Shown piece after piece: positions 31,141 through 39,576 of a DNA stretch of 64,000 nucleotides (position 1 is its first letter; each line of letters begins with the position of its first letter). The DNA is taken from assembly GCA_051877515.1 (NCBI GenBank), contig JBJEIY010000017.1, positions 124,001 through 188,000 of the forward strand. Reading direction: 5' to 3'. The notes beneath the pieces are model-generated. The model ran no database searches and was not told where the DNA came from. It was given only the letters and a program-made list of their open reading frames with translations. Source of the stretch: XBB1006 sp051877515 (GTDB taxonomy: Bacteria > Bacillota > Clostridia > Lachnospirales > Lachnospiraceae). Both the position numbers and the translations under genes were made by a program.

Positions 31141-32673
31141 GTGCGAACACCCATTGCTGATTTTGTAAAAGAGTATACAGCAAAAGAATATAGCAGGTTT
31201 CATATGCCGGGACATAAAGGACAGCCGCATCTTGGCTGTGAAGCTTATGATATTACCGAGGTTGCCGGTGCAGATGCCCTGTATGAGGCAGAAGGGATCA
31301 TAGCGGAGAGTGAAAAAAATGCTGCCGGGCTGTTTGGTACGGCAGGGACTTTTTTTTCCACGGAAGGATCCAGCCAGTGTATCCGTGCTATGCTGTATTT
31401 GGCGGTTAATTATCAGGAATGCCGGGAACTCCGGAACGGACGGGAATGTAAGGGACACAAGGGATGCCAAGAACATCAGGGGCACCAGGGATGCCAGGTG
31501 CATAAGGCGCGTCCCTATGTGATCGCAGCTCGCAATGTACATAAGGCGTTTTTATATGCGGCTGCGCTTGTGGATTTTGATGTGGTCTGGCTTTATCCGA
31601 AGGAAATGCATTCCCTGTGCAGTTGCCAGATTACAACGGAGCAGCTTGAGGAAGAACTGAAAAAACACGAAATTCCTCCTGCTGCAGTGTACCTTACCAG
31701 TCCGGATTATCTGGGAGGGCAGCAGGATGTAAGAGCCATAGCGGATCTTTGTCACAGATACGGAACGATTCTGGCAGTGGACAATGCCCATGGGGCATAC
31801 CTGCATTTTCTTGAAAACAGTCAGCATCCCATAGACCAGGGAGCAGATATCTGTTGTGATTCCGCCCACAAAACCCTGCCGGTGCTTACGGGAGGCGCCT
31901 ATCTGCAGATCAGTAAGCAGGCACCGGAGTTTTTAACGGCGAATGCAAAACAGGCCCTGGCATTGTTCGGATCCACCAGCCCATCCTATCTGACACTGGC
32001 ATCCTTAGATCTGTGTAATGCCTATCTGGCTGATGGATATAAGGAAAAACTGGCAACTTGCACGCAGCGTATAGAGGAAGTACGTCGGAGACTGCGACAG
32101 GCAGGATGGATGGTTGAAGAAACAGAAGCTCTGAAGCTGACGGTGCGCGTCCCGAAGGGACTGACTAGTCCGGCAGAGCAACTTTCCGGGGGACAGGCCG
32201 GTCGGGGTCTGGCAGCGCAACTTCGGGCTGCAGGTGTGGAGTGTGAGTATGCGGATGCGGACTATATTGTATTTATGATCACACCGGAAAATACGACCGA
32301 AGACCTGGATAGACTGGTGCAGGGATTTGGAACAAGTCCGCGGAAACCGGAAGAAACCATGAAACCGGAAGAAACCATAAAATCGGAAGAAACCATGGAA
32401 CCGGAAGAAACCATAAAATCGGAAGAAATCATAAAATCGGAAGAAACCTTGAAACCGGTGCAGTGCGAAACTGCCTGCTCTATCCGGGAGGCCATTTTTG
32501 CACCCCATGAAAGCATTCCGGTGCAGGAGTCTGTAGGTAGGATCTGCGGAGCGCCTACGGTGGGCTGCCCGCCCGCAATCCCCATTGTGGCATCCGGAGA
32601 AGTGATCGATGAAAATGCGTTGGCATTACTGGAGTATTATGGAATCTCTCATGTTGAAGTTTTGAAAATGTAA
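31141..32673 (+). CDS. Orn/Lys/Arg decarboxylase-family PLP enzyme with repeat inserts
   Basis: GTG 31141 starts one base after the scfB stop, with AGAAGGAG upstream; 510 residues. It has the family N-terminus (RFHMPGHKG), the PLP region DNAHGAYLHF and the Schiff-base lysine in SAHKTLPVLTGGAYL. Two in-frame low-complexity insertions stand out: a Gly/His/Cys/Gln-rich segment (residues about 100-120) and six copies of an 18-bp repeat encoding KPEETM-like hexapeptides (32344-32451). The C-terminal domain resumes after the second insert. Reaction: decarboxylation of a basic amino acid, substrate not determinable. Cotranscription with scfB is likely. Confidence 0.88.
   Translation: MRTPIADFVKEYTAKEYSRFHMPGHKGQPHLGCEAYDITEVAGADALYEAEGIIAESEKNAAGLFGTAGTFFSTEGSSQCIRAMLYLAVNYQECRELRNGRECKGHKGCQEHQGHQGCQVHKARPYVIAARNVHKAFLYAAALVDFDVVWLYPKEMHSLCSCQITTEQLEEELKKHEIPPAAVYLTSPDYLGGQQDVRAIADLCHRYGTILAVDNAHGAYLHFLENSQHPIDQGADICCDSAHKTLPVLTGGAYLQISKQAPEFLTANAKQALALFGSTSPSYLTLASLDLCNAYLADGYKEKLATCTQRIEEVRRRLRQAGWMVEETEALKLTVRVPKGLTSPAEQLSGGQAGRGLAAQLRAAGVECEYADADYIVFMITPENTTEDLDRLVQGFGTSPRKPEETMKPEETIKSEETMEPEETIKSEEIIKSEETLKPVQCETACSIREAIFAPHESIPVQESVGRICGAPTVGCPPAIPIVASGEVIDENALALLEYYGISHVEVLKM
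32344..32451 (+). repeat. Six 18-bp in-frame tandem repeats
   Basis: Units of AAACCGGAAGAAACCATG and close variants, each coding for KPEETM-type hexapeptides, plus a half unit after 32452. Length a multiple of three keeps the frame, so copy number can change without breaking the gene. Confidence 0.92.
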
Positions 32674-32700
32674 TGGATTATCAAACATGAAAATCATATT

Positions 32701-32960
32701 TGTTTCCTCTGAAGAGGGCGGCGCGAAAATCAAAGGGATTTCGCGAAAAATCGCTAAATTGCCCCTGATTTCTATGGAAAAAGCTCTGAAATAGCGAGTT
32801 TTACCTGGATCAGAAGAAATTTCGCGCATTTTTTGAAAAAATGAGCGAGAAAATACAAATAGCTCAAATTTTTCGCTATTTAGGCTTTCCGACAAGGTTG
32901 AAAAACAGGAAATGAGCGAAAAATTGATAAACATGGCTGAATTTCGCTCATCGTATTCCT
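32701..32960. other. Non-coding stretch dense in TTTCGC/GCGAAA motifs
   Basis: About ten copies of TTTCGC, GCGAAA or near variants occur in both orientations (for example 32722, 32739, 32745, 32821, 32871, 32916, 32942). No credible ORF or RNA family is seen. They may be binding sites of a sequence-specific protein or folded RNA. Confidence 0.5.
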
Positions 32961-32973
32961 TTTCCCCAACAGC

Positions 32974-33061
32974 GAACAACTAAATCCGCGAAATCGAACA
33001 ACTTAATCCCCAAAATCAAACAACTAAATCCGCGAAATCGAACAACTTAATCCCCAAAATC
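32974..33061. repeat. 22-bp tandem repeat array (four units)
   Basis: Units of RAACAACTWAATCCSCRAAATC start at 32974, 32996, 33018 and 33040, with a partial fifth at 33062. Alternate units are more alike, giving a 44-bp higher-order period. No spacers, so not CRISPR. Confidence 0.88.
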
Positions 33062-33080
33062 AAACAACCAAATATAAATC

Positions 33081-33101
33081 AGGTCGTCCGGGGGACGACC
33101 T
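33081..33101. repeat. Perfect hairpin
   Basis: AGGTCGTCC / GGACGACCT around GGG, between the 22-bp array and the terminator at 33121. No T-run. Confidence 0.7.
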
Positions 33102-33120
33102 GCCAGAGTGTATACAAAGC

Positions 33121-33145
33121 AGAGCCGGAGTGATCCGGCTTTCTT
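33121..33145 (+). terminator. Probable terminator
   Basis: AGCCGGA pairs with TCCGGCT around GTGA, followed by TTCTT. It may end transcripts crossing the repeat region. Confidence 0.55.
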
Positions 33146-33148
33146 AAT

Positions 33149-33220
33149 GCCCAGCATGCCCCATAAAGCCCAGCATGCCCCATAAAGCCCAGCATGCCCC
33201 TTAATGCCCAGCATGCCTTC
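33149..33220. repeat. 19-bp tandem repeat array (four units)
   Basis: GCCCAGCATGCCCCATAAA-like units start at 33149, 33168, 33187 and 33206. Each contains the palindrome GCATGC. The period is not a multiple of three, so it does not encode a protein repeat. Confidence 0.88.
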
Positions 33221-33234
33221 TTTATGTCCTACAC

Positions 33235-33290
33235 TTGTTGACATTTCAACAAAAAATAGATATACTTTTGAATTGTTGATATTTCAACAA
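33235..33290 (+). promoter_or_regulatory. MarR-type promoter with two operators
   Basis: TTGACA (33238-33243), 17-bp spacer, TATACT (33261-33266). Two palindromes, TTGTTGACATTTCAACAA (33235-33252) and TTGTTGATATTTCAACAA (33273-33290), share TTGTTGA-N4-TCAACAA. The first covers the -35 and the second lies between the start site and the ribosome site, a typical autorepression layout. Confidence 0.85.
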
Positions 33291-33297
33291 GAGGAGG

Positions 33298-33753
33298 ATG
33301 GATGTGGAGCAGAGATTTGAGAGATTTACTGTTTTGATCGCTAAGATCAACCGGAATATCCGAAAGATCAAAAATCTGGAAATGGCGGAGTATGAATTGA
33401 GAAGTTCGCACATTTCCTGTATTTACTATTTATATCTGACCGAAGGATTGACGGCAAGCCAGTTATGCGAGCGCTGCGAGGAAGATAAGGCAACTATCTC
33501 CCGATCATTGGATTATTTGGAGAAAAATGGATATCTGACTTGCGAATCAAAATGTGCAAAGCGCTATAAAAGTCCTATTTTGTTAACGGAGAAAGGCAAG
33601 CAGGTTGGAAAAAAGATTGCGGATAAGATAAACCATATATTGGATGAGGTTGGGGAGGCTCTTTCCGAAGAGGAGCGAATCTCCCTTTACCGGAGTCTGA
33701 CCACGATATGTGAGAGGTTAGATAAGATCAGTAAACGACTGGATAAAGAATAA
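33298..33753 (+). CDS. MarR-family repressor
   Basis: ATG 33298 directly abuts GAGGAGG; the in-frame GTG 33304, 6 bp from it, is the likelier real start. About 150 residues with a winged-helix core (SSHISCIYYLYLTEGLTASQL, then DKATISRSLDYLEKNGYL) and a wing with basic residues (KRYKSPILLTEKG). It is preceded by two near-identical 18-bp operators, strong evidence for autorepression. It heads an operon with a C-N hydrolase, an alcohol dehydrogenase and an aldehyde dehydrogenase (gaps of 15 and 17 bp, then overlap), which it most likely controls. Confidence 0.93.
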   Translation: MDVEQRFERFTVLIAKINRNIRKIKNLEMAEYELRSSHISCIYYLYLTEGLTASQLCERCEEDKATISRSLDYLEKNGYLTCESKCAKRYKSPILLTEKGKQVGKKIADKINHILDEVGEALSEEERISLYRSLTTICERLDKISKRLDKE

Positions 33754-33768
33754 GAAAGAGGTACGAGC

Positions 33769-35007
33769 ATGATACAGAAGATAGGAAAAAAGAGAATCAG
33801 GATCATTGGCCTTACCCTGCTCGCCCTGGTGGTAGTGTTGGGCATTGCCATTGCGGCATTGTGGCACAATGAGATTTCCACCATTGCATCCATTAAAATG
33901 CTGGTGGACAGTAACGAAGAAAACCAGAGTGCGCCCGTATACAGTATGGATGTCAGCGGAGATTATTATTTTGAAGATTTTCTGGAACAGGGTGGTGTGT
34001 CCAATGACGGCGAACTCATTGCGTTTCTGCTGGATCACATCAGCAAAGGGGTGATCCCCATTCATATTGAAGCGCCTACCATCGGCTGTTCTTCCTTTAC
34101 CTGTATGGATGAAGAAGGAACCCGTTATTTTGGACGTAATTATGATTTTTATACCACTTCAGGTATGATCGTGAAGACGAACCCGGGGAATGGAAGATAC
34201 GCCTCCATTTCCAGTGTGGATCTGCAGTTTCTGGGAATTAAGGATGGTGCACATTTAGACAGCCTGATGCAGAAGGTGCTCTGTCTGGCGGCAACCTATA
34301 CACCTTTGGATGGAATCAATGAAGCCGGTGTTTCCTGCGGAATCTATATGTCCTATCAGGGAGAGGATGATGCAGTGACAGCAACGGATCAGACTACGGA
34401 CAAGCCGGATCTGACTTCTTCTGTTATGCTTCGGCTTATCTTAGATTATGCCGGTTCCGTAGAAGAAGCTGTGGAACTGGTTGAGCAGTACGATCTGCAT
34501 GACAGTGCCAATACCTCCTTTCATTACATGGTAGCTGACAGTACCGGAAAGTCAGCTATTCTGGAATGGGTGGCGGCTACAGATGAAACAGATACCGACG
34601 GAACCAAGCGTGAACTGAAGGTTTATTATAACGATGCAGATGCGGTGCTGGGTAAAAAAGAAGGGGCAGATGAATTCCAGTATATCACGAATTTCATTGT
34701 CGATCCCGGCTATTACACCAGGGACGAAGACAGGAAAGGTCTGGACCGGTATGAACGGATCGAGGCCATGATCAATCCGGACGGAAGCAATACAGCCGGA
34801 GTTATGACAGAAAAGAGTGCCCTGAATGTATTGCGTACCGTGGGAAGAAGAAGCTGGGACAGTCTGTATGGAAAAAGCGACGAAAACGCCATTACGGTTT
34901 GGTCGGCTCTGTATGACCTGACCAACCGGTCAGTTACCTGGGTAAGCAACGAGGAATTTGATAATCCGGAGGCGGTTTTCCGGTTTGATTTTTCCTATTT
35001 AGATTAG
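33769..35007 (+). CDS. Membrane-anchored linear amide C-N hydrolase (choloylglycine hydrolase family)
   Basis: A 412-residue protein with a basic N-terminus and one membrane helix (about 11-32), so the domain is outside the membrane. The Ntn-hydrolase core begins at GCSSFTC (candidate nucleophile C107), followed by FGRNYDF (Arg and Asp), GINEAGVSCGIYM and later the STGKSAILEWV segment. The residues before C107 would be a propeptide if self-processing occurs. Family members cleave bile salts, penicillin V or N-acyl amides. The operon with alcohol and aldehyde dehydrogenases fits an N-acyl amide or amino-alcohol amide substrate better than bile salts, but this is inference. Confidence 0.85.
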   Translation: MIQKIGKKRIRIIGLTLLALVVVLGIAIAALWHNEISTIASIKMLVDSNEENQSAPVYSMDVSGDYYFEDFLEQGGVSNDGELIAFLLDHISKGVIPIHIEAPTIGCSSFTCMDEEGTRYFGRNYDFYTTSGMIVKTNPGNGRYASISSVDLQFLGIKDGAHLDSLMQKVLCLAATYTPLDGINEAGVSCGIYMSYQGEDDAVTATDQTTDKPDLTSSVMLRLILDYAGSVEEAVELVEQYDLHDSANTSFHYMVADSTGKSAILEWVAATDETDTDGTKRELKVYYNDADAVLGKKEGADEFQYITNFIVDPGYYTRDEDRKGLDRYERIEAMINPDGSNTAGVMTEKSALNVLRTVGRRSWDSLYGKSDENAITVWSALYDLTNRSVTWVSNEEFDNPEAVFRFDFSYLD

Positions 35008-35024
35008 AAAAAGAGGTAAACAGG

Positions 35025-36254
35025 ATGTTTCTATTGAAAAAAATGGGATGCCGTATTTTTCAGCTGGCATTCCGGGCAGTACTGCCCATTCTTCCCTATC
35101 GGGATCCCAAGGTCATTTCCACCTGTGCCGGATTAGCTGATGTTTTTGAAAAAGAAAACACCCGGTCCGTCATGGTGATCACAGACAAAGGAATCGTAGA
35201 AAACGGTCTGTTAGGACCGCTGGAGAAAACACTGAAAAATAATGGTATGCCCTATACGATCTACGATAAAACCAGAGCCAATCCCACCGTACATAATGTG
35301 GAAGAAGCCCTTATGCAGTATCAGGAGAACCACTGCGACTGCCTTATTGCCATTGGCGGCGGTTCTTCCATGGACTGTGCCAAAGCAGTGGGAGCAAGAG
35401 TGGTATATCCGAAGAAAAGCCTGGGTCAGTTAAAAGGAATTCTTCGTGTACTTCGGAAACTGCCAACCCTTATTGCCATTCCAACCACAGCAGGAACCGG
35501 CAGCGAGACTACCCTGGCAGCGGTGATCACGGACAGTGACACCCAGTATAAATATGCATTAATGAGTTTTCCCCTGATCCCCCACTATGCAGTGCTGGAT
35601 CCGGCGCTGACCTATTCCCTGCCGCCGCACTTGACGGCCAGTACGGGAGTGGATGCCCTGACCCATGCAGTGGAGGCTTATATTGGCCGTTCCACTACCA
35701 GAGAAACCAGAAGGCTGGCACTGGAGGCCACGAAACTGGTTTTTGACAATGTTGACATAGCCTATCGTGACGCCTATAATCAGAGGGCAAGAGAAAACAT
35801 GCTGCATGCAGCACACAAAGCGGGCATCGCTTTTTCCAAGTCTTATGTGGGATATATCCATGCAGTGGCCCATTCTCTGGGCGGTCAGTATGGAACACCC
35901 CATGGACTGGCCAATGCGGTGATCATGCCCTATGTGCTGGAGGCCTATGGAAAAAGTGCCTGCAGGAAGCTGCATGAGCTTGGACTGGCAGCAGGTGTTA
36001 CCACGCCAGAAGACAGTCATGAGGAGGGCGCAAAGAAATTCATCCGTGCCATCCGGGAACTGAATGCCAAAATGGGAATCCCTGACAAGATACAGGGGAT
36101 CTGCAAAGAGGATATACCGAAGATGGCAGGTCATGCCGAAAAGGAGGCCAATCCTCTGTACCCGGTTCCCAGGCTCATGACACGAAAAGAGATAGAACAA
36201 TTCTATTATCAGATTGCAGACTGGAGTAAGGAAAATGACAAATCAGGAAATTGA
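35025..36254 (+). CDS. Iron-containing alcohol dehydrogenase
   Basis: RBS AAAGAGGT and ATG 35025; 409 residues. Family marks are GGGSSMDCAKA (cofactor binding, near 107), PTTAGTGSETT, and metal-ligand regions DALTHAVEAY and HAVAHSLGGQYGTPHG, with the usual Asp and three His. It interconverts an alcohol and an aldehyde with NAD(P). It lies between the C-N hydrolase and the aldehyde dehydrogenase it overlaps by 20 bp, so the pair likely oxidises an alcohol to an acid or does the reverse. Confidence 0.95.
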   Translation: MFLLKKMGCRIFQLAFRAVLPILPYRDPKVISTCAGLADVFEKENTRSVMVITDKGIVENGLLGPLEKTLKNNGMPYTIYDKTRANPTVHNVEEALMQYQENHCDCLIAIGGGSSMDCAKAVGARVVYPKKSLGQLKGILRVLRKLPTLIAIPTTAGTGSETTLAAVITDSDTQYKYALMSFPLIPHYAVLDPALTYSLPPHLTASTGVDALTHAVEAYIGRSTTRETRRLALEATKLVFDNVDIAYRDAYNQRARENMLHAAHKAGIAFSKSYVGYIHAVAHSLGGQYGTPHGLANAVIMPYVLEAYGKSACRKLHELGLAAGVTTPEDSHEEGAKKFIRAIRELNAKMGIPDKIQGICKEDIPKMAGHAEKEANPLYPVPRLMTRKEIEQFYYQIADWSKENDKSGN

Positions 36255-37617
36255 GAGCCTGCTGAAACAGCAGCGTGCTTTTTATAAAACCGGAGCTACC
36301 ATACCGGTTTCGTTTCGTATTGCACAGTTGAAAAAATTATATAAAACAATAAAAAAATATGAGACCCGGATCAACGAAGCATTAAAGGAAGATCTTGGAA
36401 AAAGCCATTATGAGGGCTTCATGTGTGAGACAGGTCTGGTTCTGACAGAGATCTCCTATATGATCCGTCACACGAAGAAGTTCTCCAAAAGGAAGACGGT
36501 ATACACCCCGCTTGCCCAGTTTGCTTCCCATAGTTACAAGCAGCCGGTGCCTTATGGAAATACCCTGATCATGAGTCCCTGGAATTATCCCTTTCTTCTG
36601 ACGATGGATCCTTTGGCAGATGCCATTGCAGCAGGAAACACTGCCATTGTGAAACCCAGCGCTTACTCGCCTGCTACCAGTGAAATGGTGGCAAAGATCA
36701 TTGCGGAGTGCTTTGAACCGGACTATGTGGCGGTGGTAACCGGAGGAAGAGCAGAGAATGCGGCGTTACTGGATCAGAAATTTGATTTTGTGTTCTTTAC
36801 GGGAAGCCAGGCAGTAGGTAAAGAAGTGTTACGCCATACCGCAGAGCATCTTACTCCCGCTGTACTGGAGCTGGGAGGAAAAAGCCCCTGCATCGTGGAT
36901 AAAAGCGCGAACCTGAAACTGGCGGCCAGACGCATTGTATTTGGAAAGTATTTAAATTGCGGCCAGACCTGCGTGGCACCGGATTATATCCTGTGCGAGC
37001 AGTCTGTAAAAGATATTTTTGTAGAGGAAGTAAAAAAACAGATCAAGGCTCAGTTTGGAGAGAATCCTCTGGAAAATCCGGATTATGGAAAGATCATCAA
37101 TGAGAAGCATTTTTCCCGTCTCTGCGGTCTCATGGACCGGAGCAAGGTGGTTTACGGCGGAAAGACCGATCCGGCTGCACATCGCATAGAACCTACCGTG
37201 ATGGATGGGGTTACAAAAGAGGATGCGGTAATGGGAGAAGAAATCTTTGGTCCCATTATGCCTATCCTGACCTTCGATGATTTTGACCAGATAATAGAGG
37301 AGCTTAAGGAAAAAGGCAAACCACTGGCATGTTATCTGTTTTCCTGTGATAAGAACCATATACGCAGGGTTACCACGGAGCTTTCTTATGGCGGAGGCTG
37401 CATCAATGATGTGATCATTCATCTTGCCACCAGTGAAATGGGTTTTGGCGGAGTCGGAGAGAGTGGCATGGGAAGTTATCATGGACGTGCCGGGTTTGAG
37501 GCCTTTTCCCACACCAAATCCATTGTGGACAAAAAGACCTGGCTGGATCTGCCCATGCGGTATCAACCATATACGAAGAAATTATATGAATCTTTGTTGC
37601 ATATCTTTTTAAAATAA
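36235..37617 (+). CDS. Aldehyde dehydrogenase
   Basis: ATG 36235 is preferred over TTG 36214 because GGAGTAAGGAAA lies just before it; 460 residues, the size of the class 3-type family. Catalytic Glu212 is in VLELGGKSP and nucleophile Cys246 in NCGQTCVAPD. The NAD site includes SPWNYPF and GNTAIVKPS. A hydrophobic-basic C-terminus (MRYQPYTKKLYESLLHIFLK) resembles the membrane-tail form of fatty aldehyde dehydrogenases. It oxidises an aldehyde, probably that made by the preceding dehydrogenase. A strong terminator ends the operon. Confidence 0.95.
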   Translation: MTNQEIESLLKQQRAFYKTGATIPVSFRIAQLKKLYKTIKKYETRINEALKEDLGKSHYEGFMCETGLVLTEISYMIRHTKKFSKRKTVYTPLAQFASHSYKQPVPYGNTLIMSPWNYPFLLTMDPLADAIAAGNTAIVKPSAYSPATSEMVAKIIAECFEPDYVAVVTGGRAENAALLDQKFDFVFFTGSQAVGKEVLRHTAEHLTPAVLELGGKSPCIVDKSANLKLAARRIVFGKYLNCGQTCVAPDYILCEQSVKDIFVEEVKKQIKAQFGENPLENPDYGKIINEKHFSRLCGLMDRSKVVYGGKTDPAAHRIEPTVMDGVTKEDAVMGEEIFGPIMPILTFDDFDQIIEELKEKGKPLACYLFSCDKNHIRRVTTELSYGGGCINDVIIHLATSEMGFGGVGESGMGSYHGRAGFEAFSHTKSIVDKKTWLDLPMRYQPYTKKLYESLLHIFLK

Positions 37618-37620
37618 TCA

Positions 37621-37660
37621 ACGTGCCTGTCCTGTTCATGTTTCGGGACAGGCTTTTTTT
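37621..37660 (+). terminator. Terminator of the MarR operon
   Basis: GCCTGTCC pairs with GGACAGGC, followed by seven T. Confidence 0.92.
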
Positions 37661-37745
37661 AACATATTTTTATCCTTTCATGGAAAAATACACTTTACTG
37701 TGGTAAAATATTAATATTATTATGTATCCGTTAGGGAGGTACACC

Positions 37746-38888
37746 ATGAAAGCGGTCATAGCTATGGATTCTTTTAAAGGAAGCCTGACATCCATGCAGG
37801 CTGGAAATGCAGTGAAACAGGCATTTCTGGATGTGCTGGGAGAGGAGGCCGAGGTGTATCCTGTTGCAGATGGGGGCGAAGGAACCACGGAAACATTGCT
37901 GAGCGCACTTCAGGGAAAAAGAGTGGTCCAAACCGTCACCGGCCCGTTGGGAGAACCGGTGGAAGCGGTGTATGGAATCGTGAAGGAAGGTAAAACCGCA
38001 GTTTTGGAAATGGCGGCAGCAGCCGGACTTCCTCTTGTTCCCGGGAATCTCCAAAATCCCATGAATACCACCACTTATGGCGTGGGGGAACTGATCCTGG
38101 ATGCTCTGGACCATGGTGTCAGGGAGTTTGTATTGGGAATCGGAGGCAGCGCTACCAATGACGGAGGCCTGGGAATGCTGTCTGCGTTGGGAATCCGCTT
38201 TTTTACAAAAGAGGGAGAACTCTGTGGGATTTTCGGAAGGGATGTTGCTTCCGTCTATGAGATAGATCCAAGCGGACTGGACAGCCGCCTGAAGGAGTGC
38301 AGTTTTCAGGTAGCCTGTGATGTGGAGAACCCATTATGCGGACCAAACGGAGCCTCTGCAGTGTTCGGACCCCAGAAGGGTGCGTCTGATGCTATGGTCC
38401 GTGCTTTGGATGAGGCACTTGCACAGTATGCCTCATGTTGCGAACAAGTCACGGGGCGTCTGATGCAAAACATGCCGGGAGCCGGAGCAGCAGGAGGATT
38501 AGGCTTTGCCCTGACCACCTTTCTGAATGCGAAACTGACACCCGGGATTGAATTAGTGCTGGATTTATTGAAGGTGGAAGAAAAGATGCAATGGGCAGAT
38601 CTGGTGATCACCGGAGAAGGCAGGCTGGATGCACAGACTGTAATGGGAAAAGCTCCGGGTGGCGTGGCAGCAAGAGCCAAAAAATACGATCTTCCTGTAA
38701 TTGCTTTTGCGGGCTGTATCGGACAGGGAGCACAGGCATGTAATGAACATGGTATAGATGCCTATTTTCCCATTCTAAGGGAAGCAGTCGGCATGGAAAA
38801 AGCCATGGAGCCGGAGATTGCCGGGCAGAATCTGTATCAAACCGCAGTTCAGGTTTTCCGGTTGATCAAAGCAGTACGGAATGTATGA
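37746..38888 (+). CDS. Glycerate kinase (type 1)
   Basis: ATG 37746 follows TAGGGAGGT; the upstream in-frame ATG 37722 has none. 380 residues of the GarK/GlxK family: N-terminal DSFKGSLTSMQAG, ADGGEGTTETL, GLGFALTTFLNAKL and VITGEGRLDAQT, which form the family's substrate and ATP sites. It phosphorylates D-glycerate to 2- or 3-phosphoglycerate. Its last codons overlap the next gene (MetH activation protein) by 8 bp, an unusual link between glycerate and one-carbon metabolism, though serine and folate connect the two. Confidence 0.94.
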   Translation: MKAVIAMDSFKGSLTSMQAGNAVKQAFLDVLGEEAEVYPVADGGEGTTETLLSALQGKRVVQTVTGPLGEPVEAVYGIVKEGKTAVLEMAAAAGLPLVPGNLQNPMNTTTYGVGELILDALDHGVREFVLGIGGSATNDGGLGMLSALGIRFFTKEGELCGIFGRDVASVYEIDPSGLDSRLKECSFQVACDVENPLCGPNGASAVFGPQKGASDAMVRALDEALAQYASCCEQVTGRLMQNMPGAGAAGGLGFALTTFLNAKLTPGIELVLDLLKVEEKMQWADLVITGEGRLDAQTVMGKAPGGVAARAKKYDLPVIAFAGCIGQGAQACNEHGIDAYFPILREAVGMEKAMEPEIAGQNLYQTAVQVFRLIKAVRNV

Positions 38889-39576
38889 GGAAGAAACATT
38901 GAAGAAGTATCTTAAGACCATCAATCGAAATGAAGTGTTAAAATATATAGGCTACACCGGGGGAGACGTGGAGGAAAAGCTGGAGGAAGATATCCGCAGC
39001 TGTTCCCGGGAAGTGATGGAGTATGCCAGACCCAGGGTCAGTTACCGGGTGTTTGAGTTAGAGCAGGATTACTGCCTTAGGGGCACCGATTTCATACCCG
39101 GCGGGCAGGATGTCAAACAAATGCTCTCCGGCTGTGACCAGGTTGTTCTTATGGCGGCCACCATTGGCAGCGATATTGAAAAACTGACCCGCCGTTACGA
39201 AGTGGACGATTTGTATAAAGCCCTGATCCTGGATGCCTGTGCCAGCAGTGCTATTGAAAATGTCTGTGACAATTTTCAGGAAGAGCTTACGCAGAAGGTG
39301 GGAGAGCAGGGAAAATACCTGACAGACCGTTTTTCACCGGGATATGGGGACATGCCCTTTGAACAGCAGCATCAGGTATGTGCCATATTAAATACGGAAA
39401 AGACCATAGGGGTCAGTTTAAGCAAAAGCGGGATTATGATCCCACGTAAATCCGTGACTGCGGTCATGGGAATTTCAGATACGGAAAAGCCCCAGAGATT
39501 TCGAGGCTGTGAGCATTGTTCCATGTTTGAAAAATGTACTTTTAGAAAGGGAGGAACCACTTGTGGGAAAGCTTGA
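38881..39576 (+). CDS. Stand-alone MetH reactivation-domain protein
   Basis: A 231-residue protein of the vitamin B12-dependent methionine synthase activation family, lacking the other MetH domains. It shows RPRVSYRVF-like ARPRVSYRVFEL, AATIGSDIEKL, FSPGYGDMPFEQQ and a C-terminal Cys cluster (CEHCSMFEKCTFRKGGTTC). In E. coli MetH this domain binds SAM and helps restore oxidised cobalamin. Here it is separate and overlaps the MetH gene (39563) by 14 bp, so the two act together. The Cys cluster could bind a metal or Fe-S centre. Confidence 0.92.
   Translation: MYEEETLKKYLKTINRNEVLKYIGYTGGDVEEKLEEDIRSCSREVMEYARPRVSYRVFELEQDYCLRGTDFIPGGQDVKQMLSGCDQVVLMAATIGSDIEKLTRRYEVDDLYKALILDACASSAIENVCDNFQEELTQKVGEQGKYLTDRFSPGYGDMPFEQQHQVCAILNTEKTIGVSLSKSGIMIPRKSVTAVMGISDTEKPQRFRGCEHCSMFEKCTFRKGGTTCGKA

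Noticed and set aside
32005..32508. Long minus-strand ORF with FRFYGFFRF repeats
   Set aside because: It is the complement of the 18-bp coding repeats in the decarboxylase gene, whose frame is supported by conserved PLP motifs.
32974..33220. Tandem arrays that could look like a CRISPR
   Set aside because: Units of 22 and 19 bp follow each other without unique spacers, and no cas genes are in the window.
33047..33244. Minus-strand ORF of 65 codons with repetitive GMLGIK-type text
   Set aside because: It only reads through the 19-bp array and hairpin; no ribosome site, and the period is not a multiple of three.
37661..39562. SAM or cobalamin riboswitch controlling the MetH genes
   Set aside because: The leader before 37746 is short (under 90 nt) and shows neither the SAM-I core nor a B12 box; the MetH genes overlap each other with no room for one.
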